In this document: positions 53,845 to 64,000 of the stretch, in pieces
Numbering within the stretch: position 1 is the stretch's first letter
How the letters are laid out: every line of letters begins with the position of its first letter
DNA from: Leptidea sinapis
Taxonomy: Eukaryota > Arthropoda > Insecta > Lepidoptera > Pieridae
Assembly (NCBI RefSeq): GCF_905404315.1
Contig: NC_066292.1
Span: 3,100,001 to 3,164,000, forward strand
Reading direction: 5' to 3'
DNA length: 64,000 nt
Notes under the pieces: model-generated
The model's input: the letters and a program-made list of their open reading frames with translations, nothing else
Told to the model about the DNA's origin: nothing
Databases searched by the model: none
Translations under genes and position numbers: made by a program

Positions 53845-56580
53845 TTTTTTATTTTTTTTTATGGAATAGGAGGACAAACGAGCGTACGGGTCACCTGGTG
53901 TTAAGTGATCACCGCCGCCCACATTCTCTTGCAACACCAGAGGAATCACAAGAGCGTTGCCGGCCTTTAAGGAAGGTGTACGCGCTTTTTTGAAGGTACC
54001 CATGTCGTATCGTCCCGGAAACACCGCACAAGGAAGCTCATTCCACAGCTTTGTAGTACGAGGGAGAAAGCTTCTTGAAAACCGCACTGTGAAGGACCGC
54101 CACACATCCAGATGGTGGGGATGATATCCTAACTTGTGGCGTGTCGTGCGAAGGTGAAATTCGGCGGCAGGAATCAGGTTAAACAGCTCTTCGGAACACT
54201 CCCCGTGATAAATGCGGTAGAAGACACACAATGAAGCGACGTCTCTACGCAACGCCAAGTAATCCAGCCGTTCACAGGGCACTGAGTCCCCGACAATTCG
54301 AGCTGCTCTACGTTGCACGCGGTCAAATGGATCGAGCAGATACTGGGGTGCACCAGATGACAGCAATACTCCATGTGTGGCCGGACCTGCGCTTTGTAGA
54401 GCGCTAGAGTGTGGGCCGGCTTGAAGTATTGCCGTGCTCTATTGATGACGCTCATCTTCTTCGAAGCCAATTTGGCTTTGCCCTCCAGATGGCCATGGAA
54501 TTGGCAATCGCTCGAGATTTCGAGACCCAGTATTCCGATACTAGGTGCGGCTTTAAGGGAAGTAATGTCGAAGAGCGGTGATACGACAAATGGGGTTTTT
54601 TAGTGGTAAACGCGCAAACTTGAGTCTTCTGGGGGTTAAATTGGACAAGGTTCAATTTACCCCATTCCGCGACCTTCTCGAGAGAGGACTCGATAGAAGA
54701 CACAAGTTTCTCCCGACACTGGTCGACGATTTCCCGAGAGAGACCTGCATGGCCCGTGTATACGGCATCACCAATGCTGTCATCTGCATAGCAATGCATG
54801 TTGTAGGTGTCCAACATATCATTGATATGCAGAAGAAACAGCGTAGGCGATAGCACACAGCCTTGAGGCACTCCAGCATTCACGGGCTTCGGGTTCGAGC
54901 AATATCCGTCGACAACGACCTGTATGCTAGGCCCAGTGAGGAAGCTGGAGGTCCACTTGCACAAGCTCTCGGGTAGCCCACATGATGGAAGTTTTGAGAG
55001 GAGCGCCTTGTGCCATACACGATCAAAGGCCTTCGCTATATCCAGGCTAACTGCCAGGCCTTCCCCCTTGCTTTCAATAGCCGCCGCCCATCTATGTGTT
55101 AGGTATACCAGAAGATCACCTGCCGACCGTCCATGGCGAAAGCCGTACTGTCGGTCGTTGATCATCTGGTGACTCTCTAGGTATACTAAAAGCTGGCGGC
55201 TAATTATGCTCTCCATGATTTTGGAGAGCAGGGAGGTGATAGCAATAGGCCTGTAGTTCACCGGATCCGAACTGTCTCCTTTTTTTTGGATCGGATGGAC
55301 AAGGGCTGACTTCCATGAGTCAGGGACTACACCTTTGGAATAAGAGTGCCGGAATAAACGCGTTAGCACCGGCGTCAACTCAGGAGCACACGTTCTAAGC
55401 ACGATTTGAGAAATGCCGTCCGGCCCGCTCGACTTCCTGACGTCCAACGAAAACAGAGCTCGCCTAATAGATTTCTGTCTGAACTGTACTTCAGGCATAA
55501 AGCTCTGACACCGCGGGATGGTCGGCGGTGTTTTGTCGTCAAGAGTCGAGTTGGAGGCGAAAAGAGCGCACAGGAGCTCGGCTTTCTCTTTTGCCGTATG
55601 GGCCAGGGTGTCATTCCTCATGTGCAACGGCGGCATGGGCGACTGGATGAAGTTACCAAGAGCAGCTTTCGACAACTACCAGAACTTGCGTGTTCCGGTC
55701 GGGTAATTGGAAAGCTGCTCGCCGATTTTGACGACGTGCTTAGACTTCGCACGGGTGATTTGTCACTTAAAAAATCTGGAGGCACGGTTATATTTCCTCT
55801 TAAGAACTTTGCACGGATCCTTTGTGCCCAGCGCCGCAACCCAAGTTCGATACGCCTGTTTTTTGCAGTCAAATGCTGCTTTAACTGACGCATCGAACCA
55901 GGGCTATGATCTGCCACCGATCGGTACTACAGAGCTTGGTATAAAAATATCCATGCCCTGCAGTATCACATCGGCTACTGCAATGGCGCAGGCACTAGAA
56001 TCATCTGAAGGGAAACAAACTTTGCCCCAAGGGTAGGATGCAAAAAAGGAACGCATCCTATCCCAATCTGCTTACTTGTAGTGCCAAACGCGGCGGGTCA
56101 CTGGTGGTCTGCGACGTTGGCGTCGGATAGGCACTACACTCCTGACCAGGCAATGGTCGGACGTTCCGAGAGGGGCGTCGACAAAGACCTGGTAACCATC
56201 GGGATGTGTAGTCAGCAGAAGATCTAATAAGGACGGCATGTGGCTATCCACATCCGGGAGCCGCGTTGGCGACTCAACCAATTGGGACAGACCATACGCC
56301 AATGCAAAATTCTGCACAGATCTGTGTAGTCTGTGGTACGTGATCCAAGCCATTCGGCATTGTGCCCGTTGAAATCACCCAAGACTACGATTTCAGCGGA
56401 GGGGATCTGTGCAAGCACGTCGTCAATTGCCGCTTGAACGCAGCCCATGAGATGATCGGTGCGTTACCACTATGGGACCTGTAAACACACGCAAAGATAC
56501 GGACGCGGTCGTCTAAATCTACGCGGAGCCAGAGAGTAGACAGGTCCCTACCCTCAAAATTGCCGAGACGGCGACAGCCA
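53845..56580 (-). pseudogene. Family B non-LTR retrotransposon, longest copy, frameshifted
   Basis: This copy carries the C-terminal half of an APE-type endonuclease (VVLGDFNGHNAEWLGS near 56380-56330 and GTSDHCLVRSV near 56165), a linker, and the reverse transcriptase. The long RT frame 54452-55675 (407 codons) has KSSGPDGISQIVL, NYRPIAITSLLSKIMES, QYGFRHGRSAGD, VSLDIAKAFD, GVPQGCVLSPTLFLLHIND and the catalytic YADDS. The frame shifts near 54545 and again near 54357, then continues as FDRVQRRAARIVGD to the tail. More shifts break the endonuclease-RT link (55620-56350). It is 5'-truncated near 56580 and followed there by another B fragment. The family fits the Jockey/CR1 group; it is inactive. 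Confidence 0.88.
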
Positions 56581-56640
56581 CATTCTCATTGCAACACCAG
56601 AGTTATCACAGGAGCGTAGCTGACCTTTCAGAAAAGTACG
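56581..56640 (-). mobile_element. Family B 3' fragment beside the long copy
   Basis: CACATTCTCATTGCAACACC and AGAGTTATCACAGGAGCGTA repeat the family B 3' region directly at the truncated 5' end of the longer copy, giving a head-to-tail arrangement. Confidence 0.65.
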
Positions 56641-57040
56641 AAAACAAAAAATACGTGGAGAGGATGTTAGGTTGAAGAAATATTATTTTGCTCAAAGCGT
56701 TATGGCTATTGTGACAAAAATTGATGTAGCCATAATTCCAGACGTAAAAATTATAATTAAGTTATAATTAAATATAATATAAAAAGATTAATTAAAATTA
56801 TATTTCATTCTTATACAGGTTAATTACTATTTTGTTGAATGTCTAATTCAACTTTGTGTTTCCTTTTTATAGAAAAGGAGCTCACACCAGAGGAATCCCT
56901 TGACCATTGGCGACCATAAATAAGCTTCGAACAAACATACTTAATATGAAATCAAAAACCGAAAACTAATACTTGACGGGTGAATGAAAACCAGCGGACA
57001 ATCTACAGAAGAAATCATCGGAAAAATAACAAAATCCAGA
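56641..57040. other. No gene seen
   Basis: AT-rich spacer. Confidence 0.5.
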
Positions 57041-57074
57041 GGACGAAGGAAGCCTGTTAGGGCTTCCTTCGTCC
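57041..57074. repeat. Perfect 14-bp GC-rich inverted repeat, 6-nt loop
   Basis: GGACGAAGGAAGCC at 57041-57054 pairs exactly with 57061-57074 around TGTTAG. It is the most stable of the short hairpins here for its length. No T-run follows it. Confidence 0.88.
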
Positions 57075-57163
57075 AAGATGCCAAGCTCTTGGTCGAAAGA
57101 TTAGTCATACATGAAGCCATTGTCCATAGCAAATAGTAGATATTGGGAGTCAAAACATCATAA

Positions 57164-57481
57164 TCTAATATATAAAATTCTCGTGTCATGGTGTTAAACA
57201 TTGAACTCCTCCGAAACGGCTTGACCGATTCTCATGAAATTTTGAGTGCATATTGGATAGGTCTGAGAATCGGACAACATCTATTTTTCATCCCCCTAAA
57301 TGTTAGGGGTGGTCAACACGATTTTTTTTTAAATTTTTTTGACATATTTTTTTAAATTTGTTTGATTGTGAGTCAGCATTAAAAATACATACAACTTCAA
57401 TTTTTTACCCATCTACGATCAACAGTTACTTTTGTATCGCGATTTTAATATCGGCAATACCACGTTTGCTGGGTCAGCTAG
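57164..57481 (+). mobile_element. Non-autonomous Helitron-like element (318 bp), best-preserved ends
   Basis: It starts TCTAATATATAAAATTCTCG after an A and ends CGTTTGCTGGGTCAGCTAG before T. The perfect GCTG-GGT-CAGC hairpin sits next to the terminal CTAG. It is closely similar to 40190-40496 on the opposite strand. It encodes no protein. Confidence 0.8.
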
Positions 57482-57510
57482 TATAATATACAGACTTTAA
57501 GGCACATCAC

Positions 57511-57714
57511 CAGTTCTGGCTATTTCTTTGCTCAGGATGCCGGCTAGATTATGGGTAATGTTGTGTGTAAGCATTATTTACCCGGCGAGGTGACGAGCGC
57601 AGTAATTGTAGTGCTGCTCATAATTATTTCAGTGGCACTGCATTATAATGTGCAGAGCGTATCATTTATCATCAGCTGATCTGTCGTCCCTTCCTTTATT
57701 GTCATAAAAAAAAA
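57511..57714 (+). mobile_element. Family A SINE-like repeat, internally deleted
   Basis: It begins at a mutated CAGTTCTGGCTATTTCTTTG and lacks most of the central part between GATTATGGGTAATG and GAGGTGACGAGCG. It ends TTATTGTCATAAAAAAAA. Confidence 0.75.
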
Positions 57715-58859
57715 CATATTTTACATACGCATGTAGTTATGTAACTTATATAATAATGCTAGGAACCCTGGATGACGATATGGTCTTGTTATCGAAGCAA
57801 TTTTTACAATAAATATTAATTCAGTATTATTCCGTTTGCTGAAATGAAATTGTGTATTGTTTACTTAGTCGTAATTGCAAAACAATGACAAACACAATCA
57901 GCAGCAGGGTTGTCGCCAGTAACCTGTACAGTCAAATTAATTGTATGACTTAGTTTATTTAAATAAAATTTTCGAAATCTTGGTATACGTTTAGGTATTA
58001 AAGGAAACGAAAGTAAAAATAAAGGCATACAAAATAGTTCTAGGCTTAATTGCGTAAAACCCATGCAAAAGCAAAAATAAAAAATATACACAAGTATCGC
58101 TTTACGCTATTCAGCTTTGCTCGACTTGAAAAAGTTCAAAATATTTTTTGAAGTCACTAGACTATTGCACTGGGTACAAATTTGATGACAACGAGACTGC
58201 TTCAACCCTACGTCTTATTTGTACATAAGAAAGTCATCGTAACTATTTGGACTCTATTTTTCTTTTCAAAATAGTTAATAACCATTTAGACTCAGAACCA
58301 TTGCTGTCAAAATTAAACTTTTTAATTCCCAGAACCTTCTCATGTTCAAAAAAGTCCTCCAATTGAAATAATAATTAATATTTTTCTTAATTATTAATTT
58401 ATATACTTTATTTATCTATAACAGTTTATTCATTTGAAATCAATAAATAAAATAAGAAATAAAAGATAAGTGCCACATAATATATACCTTTTGAATTCGT
58501 TTAAAAATTACTCAAGTGTAAATATTTTAATGTTAACTTTTAGTAAAATAAAGTGTGTGTCTTTTAATTATTTGTAAAGGGTAATTATAGACAGAGCCTA
58601 AAAAATAATAATACAAAAATTATTTATTTGTTTTTTTGGCTTATTAGTTACAAAACTCTCCTAAGTACAATAGTTCGAAACTGCATTTTTTTTAAACAAT
58701 ACGTTCATTATTATTCTATTTAAAAGTTTAAGTAATTTTTCATAGTTATCTTGATAATCGAAGTCTTATATCGTAATATATATTCCGAAATTATTTTTAC
58801 TTATTTACTGATCACAGCCCTAATGAAAACCGACATTGTTCTAATGTGTTGAAAAACGA
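57715..58859. other. No gene seen
   Basis: 1.1 kb of AT-rich spacer; a 76-codon minus ORF (57861-58091) has no recognisable domain. Confidence 0.5.
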
Positions 58860-59000
58860 AATCCGCACTAAATCGGTATCGTCGCAGGAAACTGCGTCAC
58901 TGCGCGCGGATTGTTTTTGAAATGCGAACGTCCCGTGATTGGTGTTTACGACGCGGGCACGCGCGTTGGCGCCAAACCGTTGCCCGCTGTGACAATGTTG
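58860..59000. promoter_or_regulatory. Promoter-like CpG-rich island with E2F-type palindrome
   Basis: About 140 CG-rich bases in AT-rich DNA contain an inverted CCAAT box (ATTGG, 58938-58942) and the palindrome TTGGCGCCAA (58966-58975), a classical E2F/DP-type site. The spacing of 24 bp is promoter-like. No adjoining exon was identified, so the role is inferred from motifs only. Confidence 0.35.
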
Positions 59001-59330
59001 CCATGTTACAAATAGATTGTATACCTTACTCGTTACTAACCAAATATATTAATATGTAGATATCGTTTTGCATTTCATATTATTTTCTAATATTAGGGTC
59101 GGTTTACCTGTTACTTTTGACTAACAAAAATTTGCGGGATGAACACTAAATTTATTAATTAATTACATTTTAAATAAATAAGTTACTTCAACTAGTAAGT
59201 CAAAGGTCAAAGGGACGGCGTCCAACTCTGCAATGTTACAGGTTCGCTCCGATGCGTATTGTACTACTTATCTCCTTAGAGATTTTTTATAATAAATTAA
59301 AACTAAAACTATGTGTGCTGTAAATATGAT
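59001..59330. other. No gene seen
   Basis: Spacer downstream of the CpG island; no exon recognised. Confidence 0.45.
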
Positions 59331-59610
59331 AATGAGGGACGAGACAAGCAGGACGTTCAGCTGATGGTAATTGATATGCCGTGCCATATTTATGAAAAAC
59401 TACAAAAATTCTGAGCGGCACTACAACTGCGCTGGCCACCTTGTGACATAAAATGTTGAGTCTCATTTGCCCAGTAATTTCACTAGCTACGGCGCCCCTC
59501 AGACCGAAACACAGTAATGCTGACATATAACTGCTTCACGGCAGAAATAGGCGCCATTGTGGTGCCCATAATGTAGCTAGCACCCTGTGCAAAGGAGCCT
59601 CCCGCTGGTA
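59331..59610 (-). mobile_element. Family A SINE-like repeat
   Basis: From AATGAGGGACGAGACAAGCA to GGAGCCTCCCGCTGG. About 30 bases around the left hairpin arm are deleted (CCGTGCCATATTTATGAAAA). Confidence 0.82.
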
Positions 59611-60519
59611 AATTGTTGTTAAAAATAAAACTGGTTGTATTTATCGGCAGAGCAAACGACTTCATTCATTATTAGTATTTTTTTGTATATAACTACTGGC
59701 AAAATTGCATTTAATAAAATTTTAAATTCATGAGATCTGATATGAGTCTGGTGACATTATCATACTATCGTAATAGGTCAGTTTCATCTATAAAAATTAA
59801 GTTACGAAAGTATGTTATTTATAGAGTGCTCACCATAAAAAATACGAATTCAATAATAATTTGTTACAAAACATGAAAATGAATTATTATATTATTAAAA
59901 TTTAAATCATAGTTTTATTATCTGTATGTCACGTGACTGAAAACACCGCAACTTGCTACTACCAACACACCAACGATTTGGACTGTGAAAGATCATTTTT
60001 AAAAACAACAAGGTTTGTACTGCACATTTGACGTTTCTTTGTTTATGTTATGTTATGTCGCTCCCTTTTAGACGCGACTATTTATCGTTTAAATTAAAAA
60101 AAAAATCTTAGTATAAAGTGGAATTATTTTGAGAAAAAAATTACCAGTTGGCTATCGAATCTCTAAGATAATTTTAGAATATTTTACAAAATAGAAGAAT
60201 AGCTTATTATAATTGTTTGTAAGACACTCAAATAAACTAATTCAACAAGGAATAGTTTTGCAGATTACACTTACACAAAAACATCTATTAAGCAATTTTA
60301 CTGCGAGAGAATTTGACAAATTACTTAACACTTACAACAGTTAAGTACAAGTAAGGAAATCACCACGAGAATGCTTCGTGTAGAAAACAACAATAAACAG
60401 TTAAAAAACAAATGGCTCTCATGTTGATGACGTCATGAGCTAGTATATGCGGGGTAATTACATCTAGTGACATTCGTCGGTATTATATGCAAATTTGTTC
60501 ACCTGGGTAAAGAGAGTAT
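59611..60519. other. No gene seen; one E-box palindrome
   Basis: AT-rich spacer containing GTCACGTGAC at 59928-59937. Confidence 0.5.
59928..59937. promoter_or_regulatory. GTCACGTGAC E-box palindrome (3 of 3)
   Basis: Third identical perfect 10-bp box in the window; surroundings are AT-rich. Confidence 0.4.
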
Positions 60520-60795
60520 TATTTATATTTAGACAGAGCGGTCTAAAAATATTTTTATTAAAATCACCTCTTGATCTTCAAAATTTAGTACCCATTCGAA
60601 ATTATATGCTTCAGACCTGAGAAGAACGTCGCAAGAAACTAAGCGGACTTTTTTTTAATTTCATTACAACATAAGATGCAATATAGTACAATAAAGTTTA
60701 TACATAAATAGCCTGAGGGTGGTCCCTCCATTTCCAGTCTGTGGTTTCACTAAGAAAGTCATTGATGCTATAATAATCTTTACCACACAAAAATG
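60520..60795 (-). pseudogene. Non-LTR reverse transcriptase, last 29 codons and 3' UTR
   Basis: On the minus strand, 60787-60698 reads CGKDYYSINDFLSETTDWKW then RDHPQAIYV and a stop. It is analogous to the YYSTAEYLNDRTAWD end of family C. The 3' part (60520-60697) carries AGTTTCTTGCGACGTTCTTC, related to the family C untranslated block. It is a different, older subfamily. Confidence 0.7.
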
Positions 60796-62224
60796 AGTAT
60801 GTTCAGTATCGTATTATATTTTCAGTATTCAGTAGGAACAAGAATGTTTTTCCGGATTTGTGTGATTGTGGTATTTTTCCACTCTAGTGTTTAGGTAGGA
60901 CAGTTTTTATCTTATTTTTTAAAATCTTACGTCCTATCAAACCACTTCTCGGCCATTGAGTGATGACAGATAAAAGCTTAGTGGAAGTTCCATTAATTTA
61001 ACATCTAGCTCGTTTGCTAATAACTAACATAAAAAAAATAAATGGCGATCCATCTATTATTTGAATACGTCTATGATCCGTAGACGTGTGTTACACAGAA
61101 TCGCTTTAATTAAAAATTTAATTACGGTTATATAGCAATCTTCGTGGGACAATTGTTTATATTAAATTTAATTGTGGTTATATGGATGGAAAAAAAATCC
61201 AAAATGATTTTTTTTCCATGGCGTATTAAAAAAACTAGAATTTAAATGTCGGTAAAGGCAACTATGTGTTAAGCAAGCAATTAGAAATTATTAATAAATA
61301 CATCATTGAATAAGTAGTAAAAATATAAAAAACGTTTAGTCCCGCCGTGACCACGATTCATGCAATTGGATCGAAATATCAGCATCAATTCAATAAAATA
61401 TATATCGTGAGTACCAGTCATAATAATTACAATTAGAAATAATGTCCGACTTTTTAAAATAATTATCACTATTACCAGAATTTTATTCTACCAAATCAGT
61501 TTAATGTGTCCTGTTTTTTTGTCCTTTTGGCGTCGCAAATCCAGTTAATCCTTTATCCTACTTTTCTATATTGTTCCTCGTAAGTATTATTTTTGTTTGA
61601 AAATTCAATATTTGCCGGAAAATAAAACTGGCAAGTTACAATTTATATACAAAATATGTGACGTCGTTTTTTATCAATTTTTTTGCAACGGCTCTCAAAA
61701 TATTTTGTACAATATATACATTATTAGTATAATTGCTTATTCCTATAATTATAACAATTGGTCAAAGTGAGAGAGGAGGAGCCTGCCTACCGCTCCCGTA
61801 TAGGTACGTGAGAGAAAGGGAAGCTAAACAGGCTGGATGGCGTTACGTTACGTTACGAAGCGGCTTACCCTCCCATAAGAAGTTATCACTTCAATATATT
61901 TATAATTCGCTCGCTGTTAAAAGTTTGGATCTTACACCACGCGGACTCGACTCCTCATAAATCTGTTTCCCGCGGTACTACAAATTGTTATTCGCGACGC
62001 ACCATTGTCTCGTTATCTGACATCTCGTCTTCAAGTTCCGCGTTCAGCCAGAATTGTCCAACGCGCTATTGTTTTTAGATCTATGGGAGTGACCTCCAAT
62101 TGTTTTTTCTCTTTGGTTTGATTGCTAATGTCTCACGGTGTACAGTTTTTATGACGACTATGTTTCTCTATGGTACATCATAGTATAAGGTTGTATTGAC
62201 ATGGGTCTTAGGGTAATAGCACAT
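60796..62224. other. No gene seen; one GC-richer patch
   Basis: 61780-62060 is less AT-rich (GAGCCTGCCTACCGCTCCCG, GCGTTACGTTACGTTACGAA with a short TTACG tandem). It has a 75-codon plus ORF without known domain. It may be an unrecognised repeat. The rest is AT-rich. Confidence 0.45.
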
Positions 62225-62385
62225 GTAATGTGTTTCTGGTGCACCCCGGAATCAGCTCCATCCATTTGACCGCGTGTAACGCAGAGCAGCTTGAATTGTC
62301 GGGGACCCAGGACTCTGTAAACGGCTGGATCACTTGGCGTTAGACATCGCTTCATTGTGTTCTTTACCTCATTTATCACCTAAAA
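62225..62385 (+). mobile_element. Family B fragment, internal C-terminal part
   Basis: TTCTGGTGCACCCCGGAATC to TTTATCACC matches 2585-2740, including the words for FDRVQRR and GDP. It has small deletions and no tail, so both ends are truncated. It abuts the family K copy. Confidence 0.75.
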
Positions 62386-62628
62386 CAAAATACATTGCCG
62401 ACGAAATGTGCGAAAGAGACGTCCGTATCTTTCGTACATGTCGCATCATAGTCAATGAGGTACTTATGAGCGTATTTAATAGACTTTGAACATAACTGCC
62501 ATGAATTGAAGTGCTCGTAATTTTATTGATAATTTTTTAATGTTATCTGTATAAGTATATACAACGCGGCTCGGAAATTTTTGACAACCTTTTAACAGGC
62601 GATTGGGAGTCTAGTTTTTAATGTAAGG
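62386..62628 (+). mobile_element. Family K dispersed repeat, second copy
   Basis: It runs from ACAAAATACATTGCCGACGA to GCGATTGGGAGTCTAG and is the inverse of 52696-52892. The central parts differ in length. Confidence 0.6.
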
Positions 62629-63446
62629 TACCTACGTGGTACAGGTGTGAGCCACCATGACTCTTACGAGCTCTTTCGAGTGTAATTCAAAGCACATTGG
62701 TGCACATACATGTGTAAAATGTGTAAAGGTATGTGTAAAAGCTGATAATTATTGAAATAAAGTTTTTTTACGTTACAGAATGGAAAACCATAATCCTTCA
62801 TTATGTTTATTCCCGCCATCTCTGATCTTTACTCACAACTGGCGGAGCTGAATAATTATTATGATACTACGTACTGCGTATATATTATCAGTAATTAACA
62901 CCAGCTGTTATCTGGAGTCGTCACGATGAAAATATGGCTACAAACAAACGTGTGTGATTATTTGTCTTTAGTATTTCCGAACCATTGGCTTCGCGCTGGT
63001 ATTTTAAACAGCTTTGTTGAACCTAATGTAAAGGCGGTTAAATTTAATTTGAAATAATACCTGTTTATTATATTATTGCGGACAATTTTCGGTGGAAGTC
63101 TTCAATGGTGTTGTATCACGGGATATTATGTATCGATGATCGTAGCAAAAGTAATTTCGTAGCAGTAACGCATTATTTTGCTCAAGCAATGTAAACTCGT
63201 AAATGGGTGCCTAGTTTTGAATTTCACATTGAAGTTCAAAGTCGTGGTATATTGATATGTATTAGACAACATTATAGAGAATTTAAAAATTAACATAATA
63301 TGAAACTGTGATGATCATAAACCTACCTATTGCATGGCTATTGCGCATTGTCGAGCTAGTGATTTTTTATTGGGCGAAGTACATGCTACTGTGCTAGGAT
63401 ACCAGAAAAAAATAAGTATGTTTTCTTCTCTCTTACACGCTTTGGT
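62629..63446. other. No gene seen
   Basis: AT-rich spacer. Confidence 0.5.
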
Positions 63447-63584
63447 TTGCCCAGTAATTTCATTAGCTACGACACCCTTCTGAACCAAAGAAAATTATGT
63501 TTACACATTACTGCTTCACGGCAAAAATAGGCGCCGATGTGGTTCTAGCCAGCATCCTGTGCAGATATATCTGCCCATTGCCAG
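63447..63584 (-). mobile_element. Family A SINE-like repeat, partial
   Basis: It starts inside the family at TTTGCCCAGTAATTTCATTA and ends at a mutated CCAGCATCCTGTGCAGATAT. The hairpin half is missing. Confidence 0.75.
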
Positions 63585-64000
63585 ATAGACGAACAGAAGG
63601 ATCAGTAGACACCCGGGTTCGATACTCTACAAGTACAAAATATTTCGGTTTGGAAATAAGACAAGACAGACAAGGTATATTATTTTAATTTGAGGACTGG
63701 AACCTCTTGTAATTAACGATTGCTCTTAATTAGTTCCCATTGTATCATGACAAGAGAACCAGCAATTTTGGTAGACGTATTTGTGTAACACACAGTCGAT
63801 AGAATGGCGAACTCGATTCAAATATTAACGATAGTAAATTATCATTATAAATCTATGCATCTAATGAAACTGTAGAGTTACCGTAATTGTACATTCAAAT
63901 ATATTCTCGCAAAATAACAACTGCATATAGCGAGAAACAAAATCACATTTTTAGATATTTTTATCTGTTTGTCGATTTGTTTGCATGTTTATAATATTAT
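63585..64000. other. No gene seen
   Basis: AT-rich end of the window; the region 63590-63650 is slightly GC-richer with no supported frame. Confidence 0.45.

Noticed and set aside
54578..55888. Plus-strand ORFs of 60-160 codons opposite the family B reverse transcriptase
   Set aside because: Shadows of the GC-richer minus-strand RT frame; no domain of their own.
61733..61960. 75-codon plus ORF in a GC-richer patch
   Set aside because: Composition alone; no domain, no splice sites and a short TTACG tandem inside.

Overview
The window looks like intergenic DNA from a lepidopteran (butterfly or moth) nuclear genome. It is AT-rich, and I find no convincing multi-exon host gene. Almost everything recognisable is a mobile element or its remains. 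The lepidopteran assignment is an inference from the repeat types: several insect-type non-LTR retrotransposons, small Helitrons ending in CTAG, tRNA-derived SINEs, and a Ty1/copia element primed by initiator tRNA-Met. Repeat families are given letters here because I cannot compare them with a database.

Centrepiece (19334-28312, minus strand): an apparently intact copia element occupies 23730-28307. It has two 221-bp LTRs that look identical, a 16-nt primer-binding site matching the 3' end of initiator tRNA-Met, and an uninterrupted gag-pol frame of 1311 codons. On its 3' side are two head-to-tail copies of a 1980-bp unit (19334-21313 and 21314-23293). Each unit holds 436 bp of the flank, an LTR and a pol gene with a 1657-bp internal deletion. 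The 5-bp duplication GAAAT flanks the whole block (19765-19769 and 28308-28312), so there was one insertion followed by local amplification.

Other retroelements: 6461-8635 (minus) is a 724-codon open reverse-transcriptase frame of a 5'-truncated Jockey/CR1-group non-LTR element. 53845-56580 (minus) is a frameshifted copy of another such element (family B) with endonuclease and reverse-transcriptase parts; 3'-end fragments of B, or of a close relative B2, occur at about twelve more places. Family C (31040-31809, 50339-50535, and pieces at 19670, 28313 and 37285) and RTE-like 3' ends (11567, 37495, 53195, 44226) complete the LINE set.

Non-autonomous elements: family A, a SINE-like repeat of about 310 bp with an internal hairpin, has ten copies. 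At least seven Helitron-like elements have TC...CTAG ends (5635, 38504, 39417, 40190, 49655, 51428, 57164), with partial ones at 16446 and 29352. tRNA-derived elements lie at 13968, 18536, 30741, 33274 and 38043. Foldback or MITE-like elements with terminal inverted repeats lie at 15745, 17137, 18819, 29221 and 36344. Several are nested: A inside a MITE, a Helitron inside a foldback element, and copia inside a C-type repeat.

Possible host signals are weak. GC-rich islands with CCAAT boxes (32335-32530) or an E2F-like palindrome (58860-59000) resemble promoters. Three perfect GTCACGTGAC boxes are present. One 49-codon open stretch behind a good splice acceptor (43321-43472) could be a terminal exon. 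Six long perfect or near-perfect hairpins are scattered through otherwise unremarkable DNA. All comparisons were made by eye from the given sequence.
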